The translations under genes were made by a program, and so were the position numbers. Positions 9,311-16,508 of a DNA stretch of 64,000 bases are shown in pieces. Origin of the DNA: Anaerobacillus isosaccharinicus (lineage in GTDB: Bacteria; Bacillota; Bacilli; Bacillales; Anaerobacillaceae); contig NZ_CP063356.1 of NCBI RefSeq assembly GCF_001866075.3, forward strand, positions 1,788,164-1,852,163, read 5' to 3'. Every line of letters starts with the position of its first letter. Position 1 is the first letter of the stretch. The notes below the pieces were generated by a model, which worked only from the letters and a program-made list of their open reading frames with translations, was not told the origin of the DNA and ran no database searches.

Positions 9311-9347
9311 AATATGAGAGGGGGAATCCACTAGTGGAAAGTTGACT

Positions 9348-9373
9348 AGAAGGGGTTTCCCTTCTGTCTTTTT
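9348..9373 (+). terminator. Terminator-like hairpin before the transglycosylase-like gene
   Basis: A 7-bp stem (9348-9354 with 9359-9365) with loop GTTT is followed by GTCTTTTT. It separates the helicase gene from the next one and argues that translation there starts at ATG 9390, not at the TTG at 9342. Confidence 0.5.
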
Positions 9374-9389
9374 CATTAGTGGTAATACC

Positions 9390-10529
9390 ATGATAAACAC
9401 TAAAAATATTGATGCTCGTTCAATCGAAAGAGCATTTAAAAGACAAATGGAGAAAAAAGGTTGGTTTACTACTGCCAATGGTACAACGAACACGATTGTA
9501 TCTTACACAGGGCAATATATCGTGATAAACAGTAGCAAAAGTACAAAACCTTTATCTATCAGTAGAGAACGACTTAGAAAAGCGATTAGCTTTACCTATT
9601 TTAAACGGACGATCATTCGTAAAGATATGGAGAAGTATAGTAAATTTCATTCAGCGATTTTTGGGATGATGTTTGCTATTTTCAGAGATAAAGCTAAACT
9701 CCAAAAGCTAAAAAAAGGATTTCGTATCACTCTAAAAGGATTGAGGTACTTCTTTGGGGGGTGCGAACAAGCTCCTGCTGATATGGAACTAGTAAGTAAG
9801 CAAGGCGGTAAGTTCTTGTTACTTTCACATCATTATTTACGGAAACAAAGACGTGAAAACTGGCTAGGACATTTAGAACGCTTAGACTTATATGCTGTCA
9901 TAGATAGTGGGGCCTTTAGTGAATATACAAAAGGAAAGAAGAAAAAAGCCAATGAACAACTAACTTTATTTAAGGAAGATCCTATTGAAGAATATGCTCG
10001 TGCAATTAATCAATTGAAAAATCATCCGAGAATAATAGGTTTCTTTCCATTAGATGTGATTGGAGATCCGGCAGCAACTAAAATTAACTATGACAAGTTG
10101 GTCCAAATAACAAAAGGAGCAAAAATCTATCCAGTTTGGCAAATTTCAGATACTTATGAAGCGTTAGAACAATTAGTATCTGAAGAACATGAACTGATTG
10201 GAATAGGTGGCACTGTACCTTTATTAAAAACCAATAGAGTCAATGAAGTTAGAAGTATATTCAAAAAAGTCTTTGAATCCCACCCTACACAACCTTTTCA
10301 CTGGTTAGGTGGGGCAAATGAGATGTTATGCGAATTTGCTTTTTATTCTAGCGATTCAATCGCATGGTTAAATCCAAGAAAAAATGACGAGATGAAAATA
10401 TATGATGAAAGTGGTAAAAGGCGATTTACAAATGATTTATCTATGCTTGAGATTATGCAGCATAACATTTGCTTTTTACTAGGATTAGAACATAACTACG
10501 AAAAACAACTAACTTTAGGGGGAGTTTAA
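9390..10529 (+). CDS. TGT/DpdA-like guanine transglycosylase superfamily protein
   Basis: 379 aa from ATG 9390 (a TTG at 9342 would add 16 residues, but it lies before a hairpin). The pattern fits a TGT-type TIM barrel: DSGAFSEY near residue 170 corresponds to DSGGFQ of tRNA-guanine transglycosylases, then GIGG near 270, and HWLGGA followed by FYSSDSIAWL near 310-330, where the Asp matches the catalytic nucleophile region. Phage and mobile-element members (DpdA) insert 7-deazaguanines into DNA. QLTLF near residue 190 resembles a clamp ligand. No deazaguanine biosynthesis genes are in the window. The assignment rests on motif reading only. Confidence 0.5.
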   Translation: MINTKNIDARSIERAFKRQMEKKGWFTTANGTTNTIVSYTGQYIVINSSKSTKPLSISRERLRKAISFTYFKRTIIRKDMEKYSKFHSAIFGMMFAIFRDKAKLQKLKKGFRITLKGLRYFFGGCEQAPADMELVSKQGGKFLLLSHHYLRKQRRENWLGHLERLDLYAVIDSGAFSEYTKGKKKKANEQLTLFKEDPIEEYARAINQLKNHPRIIGFFPLDVIGDPAATKINYDKLVQITKGAKIYPVWQISDTYEALEQLVSEEHELIGIGGTVPLLKTNRVNEVRSIFKKVFESHPTQPFHWLGGANEMLCEFAFYSSDSIAWLNPRKNDEMKIYDESGKRRFTNDLSMLEIMQHNICFLLGLEHNYEKQLTLGGV

Positions 10530-10530
10530 A

Positions 10531-10998
10531 GTGAATAACCTAACATTTGTTGAAAGTAAAAACAATCAAAATGGGGATTGCAACATGCTTAATTTCGAAG
10601 AATATATTAAAGATGATCCCTATTTTATAAGAGATATAACAATCAGTTTCGGTTCGATGTTCTATAATATTAAAAGTATCGTAAAATTAAAAGATATGTC
10701 CGATGATGCTGTACTTAATACCGCGATTAAAAATTGGGTACACATGTGCAGTAATAGAGGATTTATAAAGGATGCTATTGAAAGAGGCGATAAAAAAGAG
10801 GTGCGTCGTTTAATCCGAAACACGATCAGTACTTCTGGTAGTGGTGGTGGAATGATATCATTCTTTAAGTTTGGTAAAGCGATAGAAGTTAAAACCTTAG
10901 ATGGCAGAAAACTTTATCCTACAGAAAATGATCTAGCTAACCGTTACATAGAGATGATGATGCCAGAGCAAAAAGAATTAGAACAAGCATTGTTCTAA
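10531..10998 (+). CDS. Hypothetical protein, last gene of the cluster
   Basis: 155 aa from a GTG start 1 bp after the previous stop; the RBS is AGGGGGAG. An alternative ATG at 10585 with GGGGATTG upstream would give 137 aa. The sequence is soluble, with a Gly/Ser patch (SGSGGGM) before a basic stretch, and ends EQALF. No family recognised. A terminator follows. Confidence 0.55.
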   Translation: MNNLTFVESKNNQNGDCNMLNFEEYIKDDPYFIRDITISFGSMFYNIKSIVKLKDMSDDAVLNTAIKNWVHMCSNRGFIKDAIERGDKKEVRRLIRNTISTSGSGGGMISFFKFGKAIEVKTLDGRKLYPTENDLANRYIEMMMPEQKELEQALF

Positions 10999-11006
10999 TG
11001 ATAAGC

Positions 11007-11043
11007 AAGCCTAATTACTCTATGAGTGGCTAGGCTTTTTTTG
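11007..11043 (+). terminator. Intrinsic terminator of the helicase/transglycosylase cluster
   Basis: Arms AAGCCTA (11007-11013) and TAGGCTT (11031-11037) are followed by a T-run. Confidence 0.7.
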
Positions 11044-11060
11044 TTATTCCAAAAAGAAAG

Positions 11061-11095
11061 TTTGACTTTGACTAACTTTGACTATATTCTAATAT
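11061..11095 (+). promoter_or_regulatory. Promoter with triple TTTGACT repeat
   Basis: TTTGACT occurs at 11061, 11067 and 11077. TTGACT at 11068-11073 and TAATAT at 11090-11095, 16 bp apart, make a plausible sigma-A promoter for the next gene. The repeats may also be an operator. Confidence 0.4.
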
Positions 11096-11127
11096 TAGAT
11101 ACTAATATTTGGTAAGGAGGTGTTTTT

Positions 11128-11361
11128 TTGACAAATTCCACTTGGTTAAATAATAATAAAATTAATTTTTCAATTGTAGAAGTTAAAGATAAGAGTTACA
11201 TTGTAGCCACATGTTCAGTAGGTAAGCAAAGACTATTATATATCGAAGATTTAGTTACAAAAGATCGTTATATACCTACGGTAGAAAACGAAATACACAC
11301 TGGAGCTCATTTAGATGATATAGTCTTGAAGTCAATCGAAGAAATAGAGAAAAAGAATTAA
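11128..11361 (+). CDS. Small hypothetical protein (77 aa)
   Basis: TTG start preceded by a perfect TAAGGAGGTG. The sequence suggests a small beta-rich fold (IVEVKDKSYIVATCSVGKQ) with an acidic helical C-terminus. It stands alone between a terminator and its own terminator. Function unknown. Confidence 0.55.
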   Translation: MTNSTWLNNNKINFSIVEVKDKSYIVATCSVGKQRLLYIEDLVTKDRYIPTVENEIHTGAHLDDIVLKSIEEIEKKN

Positions 11362-11376
11362 AATGTAAGATAAAAT

Positions 11377-11411
11377 AAAAGTCTATTACTACAAAGGTAA
11401 TAGACTTTTTA
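11377..11411 (+). terminator. Terminator between convergent genes
   Basis: A 13-bp stem (11377-11389 with 11397-11409) with A- and T-runs on both sides can serve the plus-strand gene and the convergent minus-strand gene that ends at 11418. Confidence 0.75.
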
Positions 11412-11417
11412 AATTAT

Positions 11418-12167
11418 TTATAAAATTGCTTTTTTAATTACTTCAGAAACTGAAGCCCTGTTTTTGTACACAATTTCAATTAATTCGTCATATGGGATTG
11501 ACTTGGCACTTCTATTGTCTCTATCTTTTTTACTAGAAGCATGTTCATAATAAAAACCTTTAATATCATGACTTAGAATTAAATGATTTGAATAACCAAT
11601 ATCTAACAATTCATTAAACTCAAACACATGGAATTTATCTTCTCCAGTTTCTATAATAGATTGAGAATATTGATCCAAATTCAGCAAGAATGTTTCAATA
11701 TCTGCCTTTGTAACTAAAGTACGAGGCAATATAGTGTTAATTTTCGCTTTTGGGCGTAAGTTATATTCTTTATCGGCTACCATTTCATGTATTAGCCAAG
11801 TACTTCCCGATTGGCGAATAAATCCCTCTTTTTTATAGTTATCCAACTTTCCTCTTTGAATATCTCTACCAACTGTATTTGTAGGCAAACTATATAAAAC
11901 TTCTATTTCTCTTGCTGTTAACACCTTGCCAACAACCTCATTTAAGTCACTTAGAAAAAAAGGTTCAGTGACATAGATATTACGATCTGCATAATAAGTT
12001 AAAAGCTCACCTAAATCTTGATAGTTTTGTAACATTTCTTTCTTGTCAACTTCATTATTTTCACAAGCTAGTATAACAGCTTCAATTGGATGATTTGCAA
12101 ATATTGTATGGAAGTTATTTTCTTGTTCGATTTCATTATAGACAGCGACACCATATAGTCCGATCAT
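11418..12167 (-). CDS. Protein with excisionase-like helix-turn-helix
   Basis: 249 aa. The middle part (about residues 83-135: LTAREIEVLYSLP, then RDIQRGKLDNYKKEGFIRQSG) reads as a DNA-binding helix-turn-helix of the excisionase/MerR-like class, where the second part corresponds to the wing. The N-terminal 80 and C-terminal 110 residues match no family I know. It is divergent from the gene at 12341, with two perfect palindromes in between, so autoregulation from that region is plausible. Confidence 0.55.
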   Translation of the reverse strand: MIGLYGVAVYNEIEQENNFHTIFANHPIEAVILACENNEVDKKEMLQNYQDLGELLTYYADRNIYVTEPFFLSDLNEVVGKVLTAREIEVLYSLPTNTVGRDIQRGKLDNYKKEGFIRQSGSTWLIHEMVADKEYNLRPKAKINTILPRTLVTKADIETFLLNLDQYSQSIIETGEDKFHVFEFNELLDIGYSNHLILSHDIKGFYYEHASSKKDRDNRSAKSIPYDELIEIVYKNRASVSEVIKKAIL

Positions 12168-12199
12168 ATTGGATCACATCCATTCTAGGAATTATAATT

Positions 12200-12272
12200 G
12201 ATTAAAATTTTAATCACTTTTGAGGACATTATAAATCCAAAGATTACCGATTGTCAACAATTACTAGTAATT
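12200..12272. promoter_or_regulatory. Two perfect palindromes in a divergent promoter region
   Basis: A 16-bp palindrome (GATTAAAATTTTAATC) at 12200-12215 and a 14-bp palindrome (AATTACTAGTAATT) at 12259-12272. A -10 TATAAT at 12315-12320 follows for the plus-strand gene. They are candidate operators for the helix-turn-helix protein encoded to the left. Confidence 0.45.
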
Positions 12273-12340
12273 ACAACAGTAAATAAATTATTAGTTAAAA
12301 TTTTATAATTTTGTTATAATGCAACCAAAGGAGTGATTAA

Positions 12341-12673
12341 ATGGTACTAAATGACATATTGAAAATATATTGGAAATTGTTTCACTCTGCAAAAAACGAA
12401 AATGATATTAATGAACTAATTACATACTGTTTAAAAATGAACGAAATGACGTTTGAGAAAATACCTTTAAAAGAGATGATGTATCAAATATGGATAATAA
12501 ACGAAGGAATACTAAAAAGTAGAGAGGAAATACAGATTAAAAGAATAATTGAAGAACTAGAGGATTGTAATATCAGAGAAATTAACAAATTAAAAGATAA
12601 ATTGATCCCTAAAGAGAGAATGATTTGGTCTTTAAATAATTCTAAAAAAACTATAGAGCATACTAGTGATTAA
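12341..12673 (+). CDS. Hypothetical helical protein (110 aa)
   Basis: RBS AAAGGAGTG precedes the ATG, with TATAAT 20 bp further upstream. The sequence is strongly helical and charged (Glu/Lys-rich), with no cysteine pairs or membrane segment. It is divergent from the helix-turn-helix gene. No family recognised. Confidence 0.5.
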   Translation: MVLNDILKIYWKLFHSAKNENDINELITYCLKMNEMTFEKIPLKEMMYQIWIINEGILKSREEIQIKRIIEELEDCNIREINKLKDKLIPKERMIWSLNNSKKTIEHTSD

Positions 12674-12733
12674 ATTAAAATAATCGATAATTAGCGTATT
12701 TTTTTTCGTCTATTTACTGCAAATGTGCGACAC

Positions 12734-14374
12734 TATAAGAGTCTGTTCAAAAAGTATCTAATTTAGCAAACCATATTTCATAAATCACGCAGCTGCACTT
12801 CCATTATTGGAAATGAAAGTAAGTTATTTCAAGCAAAAAAAATAATGTGTATACTTACTAAAAATCACATTTAAAAAAGAGCGGACTCCCCCCTTGGACA
12901 TAAACAAATTTTAAAAAAATGTTTGATGAGACTTATATTAGCTGGCTATCGGTAAGGATAGCTGCTCCACCTGCATTTCCTGTAATTTCTGTAAAGTTTC
13001 AACATGATCTTTAGGCAAGACTGTCTCTCGAACATGCTTGATCATCCGTTGAATGAGCCTGAATAGATCTCTCATGATGAAAAAAGATTGTACTCTCTCC
13101 GTTGTCTTCACTGGTACTTTTTTATGTCGCATAACGGAATCGAGTTGGTTTGATTCATGAGCGAAGGAAAGTTCCACTTGTTTACGGAATTTTACCATCT
13201 TTTTCTGTAGCTCCGACCCTTGTGGAACAGGACCATAGAAGAAAGGACTTTCTTCAAAAGAGAAACCAAATTGCTTTTCACAAGTTGCTTCTAGGGGGCA
13301 GGAGAAACATTTCTCTTCATCTGCCTGAAACCAAGAAGTATTTGTTTCCTTATCGAACCCATCCCAAAGTAGTGGATGACCAGCTTCACATTCGGGCTTC
13401 CCTTCTGTGGAACACGTCTCCGGGATAATCGTATTTTTCTTAAATTCCGTGACGACAGCTACATCGTGTTTGAGAAATGACTCTGCCTGATCTTCCTCAC
13501 TGAAATAGCCTAAATCAGCTACGAGATAGTCTACTTTCAGATCACCGATTTGCTTAAGTTTTTCTACCAGCGGAAGAAGAACATCGACATCGTGAGTATC
13601 TGGAGGAAGAACAATAGACAAGAGAACAACAGGTCCCGAGGGGGAGGGGCAAACGATCGAATGTTTTCGATAGCCGATAAAAAATTTATTCTGATTGGCC
13701 TTATTCCTTTGAACACCGACTTTGGCATCAGGATCTGAATACGTTTTCTCGCATTCACAAATCTCTTTGTTTTCACAAGAACACCGTTTCTTTTTATAGC
13801 CGTTCACATGAGCATAGACGGGTCTAGAATCAATTCCTGCTAGAGTTGGTTCTAAAAAATCATCCAGTTTTAGAGCTTGACCAATCAGATTAAATAAGAT
13901 TTTATAAAAGTGCTCAGGTGTCACGGTATTACGAAAATGAGTCAAGCTCGAATGAACAGGAACATCCTTTATGTTAGGAGTGCCGATGAAGTTACGCCAT
14001 GCCTGATTCTTAGGATCCTTCAGCTGTCTACACAGCTCTCTAAAAGACGTGATCTCAGGACGTGTAAAGTACAAATAATGCATACGAAAATACGTTCTAG
14101 CATCAATAGGTGGTCGACCACCATCTTTATATAATGGTTTAATTTTTTCCAAGACAATGGAATCATCAACATGATCAATATAATCTATCAATTCCACATC
14201 AAAACCGAGTGTGTTATAGTAGTGGTAGGGAAGCAGTTCTAGCTGCATATCCATGAAAATGCACCTCGTAAATTGGTATTTTTGGTTGTTTGGTACTCCC
14301 ATTTTACCATTTATCGCTGAGGTGTATTTTTGTTTTTCATGAAAAATTTACCCCTTTTTGAACACGCTCTATAA
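12734..14374 (-). mobile_element. IS element (IS5/IS1182-type) with 5-bp TATAA duplication
   Basis: The element proper spans 12739-14369 (1631 bp). Ends GAGTCTGTTCAAAAAG at 12739 and, inverted, GAGCGTGTTCAAAAAG at 14369 match at 14 of 16 positions. TATAA flanks both sides (12734-12738 and 14370-14374), a clean target duplication, so it is a simple, probably recent insertion. Confidence 0.85.
12938..14254 (-). CDS. DDE transposase (DUF772 N-terminus)
   Basis: 438 aa from ATG 14254, which has GAGGTG upstream; an in-frame ATG 16 codons earlier is less likely. The N-terminal DUF772-type segment (TYFRMHYLYF, then FRELCRQL) is followed by the DDE core with AGIDSRPVYA (first Asp) and YLVADLGYFSE (second Asp). 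A Cys cluster (FSCPLEATC) and an R-x2-V-E-x-SF region supply the acidic third position. The layout is typical of IS1182/IS5-superfamily transposases. The reading frame is intact. Confidence 0.85.
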   Translation of the reverse strand: MDMQLELLPYHYYNTLGFDVELIDYIDHVDDSIVLEKIKPLYKDGGRPPIDARTYFRMHYLYFTRPEITSFRELCRQLKDPKNQAWRNFIGTPNIKDVPVHSSLTHFRNTVTPEHFYKILFNLIGQALKLDDFLEPTLAGIDSRPVYAHVNGYKKKRCSCENKEICECEKTYSDPDAKVGVQRNKANQNKFFIGYRKHSIVCPSPSGPVVLLSIVLPPDTHDVDVLLPLVEKLKQIGDLKVDYLVADLGYFSEEDQAESFLKHDVAVVTEFKKNTIIPETCSTEGKPECEAGHPLLWDGFDKETNTSWFQADEEKCFSCPLEATCEKQFGFSFEESPFFYGPVPQGSELQKKMVKFRKQVELSFAHESNQLDSVMRHKKVPVKTTERVQSFFIMRDLFRLIQRMIKHVRETVLPKDHVETLQKLQEMQVEQLSLPIAS

Positions 14375-14394
14375 TAAGTTTACTTTCGCACATT

Positions 14395-14548
14395 AGCTGA
14401 TGGTATTCATGCTACATTCTTATTATTTTTTTTTGAATATATTACTTAAATGATCGTTTAACCGTTAACTTTTTTATAATTACCCCAATATATGCAACTT
14501 TTTGTGTTTTAATCACACTTTATTAGCAAAAATCACAAAAAAATAGTT
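14395..14548. other. AT-rich intergenic stretch
   Basis: No ORF or clear signal is seen here apart from T-rich runs. It lies between the IS right flank and the minus-strand terminator. Confidence 0.3.
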
Positions 14549-14580
14549 AAAGCGGTTATCTCCAAAGAGACAACCGCTTT
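14549..14580 (-). terminator. Terminator of the small gene at 14588-14791
   Basis: Arms AAAGCGGTT (14549-14557) and AACCGCTTT (14572-14580). The A-run at 14537-14543 gives a U-run on the minus transcript. Confidence 0.7.
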
Positions 14581-14587
14581 TAATAAT

Positions 14588-14791
14588 CTAATCGACAAAT
14601 GGCAGCAAAGATAATCCTTCTGGACGTTCAGTACCTTCTCCGATCTCTATGGTTAAATAATGTTCGCCATAAGTAATTAGAAACTTATCTTTGATACTAT
14701 CAATCGTATCAACTGGCGATCCTACCATAGCAGCATTTTCAAAGGCTCCCGTTTTTCTGTTAAAAACAATTAACCAAAAGTCTTTCTTCAT
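14588..14791 (-). CDS. Small hypothetical protein (67 aa)
   Basis: ATG at 14791 with TAGGAG 9 nt upstream; a TTG two codons earlier is too close to that RBS. The protein is a short beta-rich sequence (WLIVFNRKTG, HYLTIEIGEG) with no membrane part. Of a type common in Bacillus mobile DNA; function unknown. Confidence 0.5.
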   Translation of the reverse strand: MKKDFWLIVFNRKTGAFENAAMVGSPVDTIDSIKDKFLITYGEHYLTIEIGEGTERPEGLSLLPFVD

Positions 14792-14834
14792 TATCAATCA
14801 CTCCTAAAATAATATCCTTGAAAACACAAAAAAC

Positions 14835-14878
14835 CACTCCTAATAAAAGACACACGTATGTCCTATTTATTAAGAGTG
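14835..14878 (-). terminator. Terminator of the 14937-15404 operon
   Basis: A 13-bp stem (14835-14847 with 14866-14878, one G:U) encloses an inner GACA/TGTC pair. An A-run to the left gives a minus-strand U-run. Confidence 0.65.
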
Positions 14879-14936
14879 TTTCTACCACTTCTTGGATATT
14901 TTATTACTTCTAATATACTCCATATCTAGACAAATT

Positions 14937-15155
14937 TCAAATACTCTTTTTTAGAATTTTAACCTTCAAATGGTCGAAAACAACCTGATCAAAATGAGCT
15001 AATGCTTTATACTTTTCATCACCAAATTCAATAAGTGTATCAAGAGGGTGCGGATAATTAGTATCTAAAATCTGATAACCCTTTCCATTTATCCAAACTA
15101 ATTCTAAATGGTCAAAAACTTTAATTTCTCGATATAGCCAACCCTTTTCAGCCAT
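14937..15155 (-). CDS. Small hypothetical protein (72 aa)
   Basis: ATG with an AAAGGGAGG-type RBS directly after the upstream regulator gene (15-bp gap), so the two form one operon. Aromatic and His-rich, with two FDHL repeats (near residues 14 and 59). No family recognised. Confidence 0.5.
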   Translation of the reverse strand: MAEKGWLYREIKVFDHLELVWINGKGYQILDTNYPHPLDTLIEFGDEKYKALAHFDQVVFDHLKVKILKKSI

Positions 15156-15170
15156 GTTTTTATCCTCCCT

Positions 15171-15404
15171 TTACATATCCCAAAAATCTTTATAGTCAAC
15201 GTCAAAACCTTCTTTTTGCAAAGTTTTAATGATTTTTTTAGCACTTTTCATAGAAGGGTAGTGTTCATCAGACTTCGCTAAACGACTAATGCTATTTCTA
15301 TTTACTCCACTTTCTTCCGCTATTTCAATTTGTGTAATGGAATGTTTATCTAAAAATTTACCGAATTTAGATCGTTTTTTTCCAAGGCCAAACAATTTAA
15401 TCAA
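15171..15404 (-). CDS. XRE-type helix-turn-helix regulator (small)
   Basis: 77 aa. The pattern HSITQIEIAEESGVNRNSIS (residues about 21-40) is the classical lambda-repressor-like helix-turn-helix, followed by SMKSAKKIIKTLQ as helices 4-5. No extra domain is present. It probably represses its own two-gene operon or neighbouring mobile-element genes from the 15405-15548 intergenic space. Confidence 0.75.
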   Translation of the reverse strand: MIKLFGLGKKRSKFGKFLDKHSITQIEIAEESGVNRNSISRLAKSDEHYPSMKSAKKIIKTLQKEGFDVDYKDFWDM

Positions 15405-15548
15405 CTCCTACACTTATTCTATTAACTTCATTATTGACACATAGATTGTCCTTTAATCACAGAAGGATGATTTTTGAAAAAAAAGTTTGCATAATGGACA
15501 AGCGATAATAAATAACATGAACTAAGAACATTAAAAGGAGGAACGGAA

Positions 15549-15900
15549 ATGACAAAAGACATAGCATTTTATCTTTTGACTAGTAGGGGTAATACCAACA
15601 TTTTAACATTTTTATACTCTAAGACCGTTTGGATTATTGTAAATGTATTTGGTAATCATTTTGGCAATGATTTTCGGTAATGCCAAAACTCAATGCATTC
15701 CTAAAAATATAGTATTTGGTAATTTGTACTTTTTTTCTTAGAGTAAGAAAACATAGTATTTTTTAGTCAGTGTTTTCCTTAGCGTATACTTTCGTTAAAA
15801 TGTTGGCTTTACCCCTAGTAAGGATGTTTATTTAACAGAGGAAGGTAAACGCATTTTAGAAATGTTAGTAAAAGGGCGTGAGTTACTTGAAACTAAGTAA
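15549..15900 (+). pseudogene. 38-aa small gene split by a MITE
   Basis: RBS AAAAGGAGGAAC then ATG 15549. The reading frame runs 12 codons (MTKDIAFYLLTS), enters the 230-bp insert at 15586 and ends at a TAA inside it. If the insert and one TAGTA copy are removed, the frame continues as KDVYLTEEGKRILEMLVKG to a stop at 15898-15900, restoring a 38-aa ORF. The gene is therefore inactivated, or changed to a 43-aa product. Function of the intact protein is unknown. Confidence 0.7.
15586..15815. mobile_element. 230-bp MITE with 5-bp TAGTA duplication
   Basis: Ends at 15586 and 15815 are 22-bp inverted repeats matching at 20 positions (GGGGTAA at the tip, CCAACATTTTAAC inside). TAGTA is duplicated at 15581-15585 and 15816-15820. 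The inside has no ORF and holds more inverted pairs (TACTCTAAGA/TCTTAGAGTA, TTTTGGCA/TGCCAAAA), so it would fold extensively. A transposase acting on it is not encoded in the window as far as I can see. Confidence 0.8.
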
Positions 15901-15979
15901 AGATGATACAGAATGGATTTTCGCCTTTTTATTAGTATTGAGTGTGGGGTCAATTGCTTTAATCATTATGAGTTTATAA
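15887..15979 (+). CDS. 30-aa single-pass membrane protein
   Basis: TTG start inside the end of the preceding small gene, with AAGGGCGTGAG as RBS. After a charged start (MKLSKDDTEW) the rest is one hydrophobic helix ending IALIIMSL. It is followed 15 bp later by the next gene. A small hydrophobic protein of this kind is common in conjugative or phage clusters; role unknown. Confidence 0.4.
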   Translation: MKLSKDDTEWIFAFLLVLSVGSIALIIMSL

Positions 15980-15994
15980 GGGGGAGAAAGCGGA

Positions 15995-16378
15995 ATGTAT
16001 AAGCCAGCTGTACAATATGACGATACTTACAGAACATTTGTGAGTGAAATTTCAAAAGCTACTACACTAGATCGGCAACAAATTATTAGAGCAGCACTAT
16101 TTGTAGCTGGTCAATCAAAAGAATATCAACGAATATTAAAAGCACATTTAAAAGAAAATGAAACATTACCAACACCTGACTGGAATAAAACAGATCATGA
16201 TTTATGGCTAGAACAACCTGGGGGAACAAAAAAGGAGGAAAATAATAATGGCCACAATAAAAAGGTATCCACCATTCAAGACAACGAAACAAACGAGATT
16301 AGAGAAGTCAGTAATGAAGAACTCTCAACCAAACATATATTTAAACAACAAGGCGGAATCAAACTTAAAATTGGATAA
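15995..16378 (+). CDS. Putative ribbon-helix-helix-type DNA-binding protein
   Basis: 127 aa with RBS AAGGGGGAG. The N-terminal 50 residues (TTLDRQQIIRAALFVAG region) resemble a ribbon-helix-helix or short helical DNA-binding unit; the rest is polar and Asn/Glu-rich without structure. From 16248 on, another gene with its own perfect RBS overlaps in a different frame, so the C-terminal third may be under double constraint or the true stop may have shifted. Confidence 0.5.
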   Translation: MYKPAVQYDDTYRTFVSEISKATTLDRQQIIRAALFVAGQSKEYQRILKAHLKENETLPTPDWNKTDHDLWLEQPGGTKKEENNNGHNKKVSTIQDNETNEIREVSNEELSTKHIFKQQGGIKLKIG

Positions 16379-16430
16379 AAAAGATTTGTTCTACACTAGT
16401 ATTATAATTGCTCTGATCATTGTATTGTAA
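16248..16430 (+). CDS. 60-aa C-terminally anchored membrane protein, overlapping gene
   Basis: ATG 16248 is preceded by AAAAGGAGG, a better RBS than that of the gene it overlaps by 131 bp (a different frame). The protein has a basic N-terminus (MATIKRYPPFKTTKQ) and a C-terminal hydrophobic anchor (YTSIIIALIIVL), so it would be tail-anchored. It ends just before a terminator. No family recognised. Confidence 0.55.
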   Translation: MATIKRYPPFKTTKQTRLEKSVMKNSQPNIYLNNKAESNLKLDKKDLFYTSIIIALIIVL

Positions 16431-16463
16431 TTACTATTATGTAATATTTCGAAATTAAGATGT

Positions 16464-16507
16464 AAATAAGGAGATGGACCAAAAGTTTTGGTTTCATCTC
16501 CTTATTT
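16464..16507. terminator. Strong bidirectional terminator
   Basis: A 13-bp outer stem (16464-16476 with 16495-16507) encloses an inner palindrome (ACCAAAAGTTTTGGT). It separates convergent genes ending at 16430 and 16509. Confidence 0.8.
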
Positions 16508-16508
16508 C

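Larger units (their letters stand above)
12722..14394. repeat. Inverted repeat split by the IS element
   Basis: AATGTGCGA at 12722-12730 and its complement at 14386-14394 lie on either side of the IS. With the IS removed they would be about 20 bp apart, so the insertion broke a pre-existing hairpin or dyad operator. Confidence 0.5.

Noticed and set aside
9342..9389. TTG 9342 as start of the transglycosylase-like gene
   Set aside because: The first 16 codons cover a terminator-like hairpin and give a non-protein-like sequence; ATG 9390 follows it.
12938..14254. Plus-strand ORFs of 60-90 codons opposite the transposases and helicases
   Set aside because: They lie within strongly supported genes on the other strand or frame, have no RBS and no protein-like pattern.
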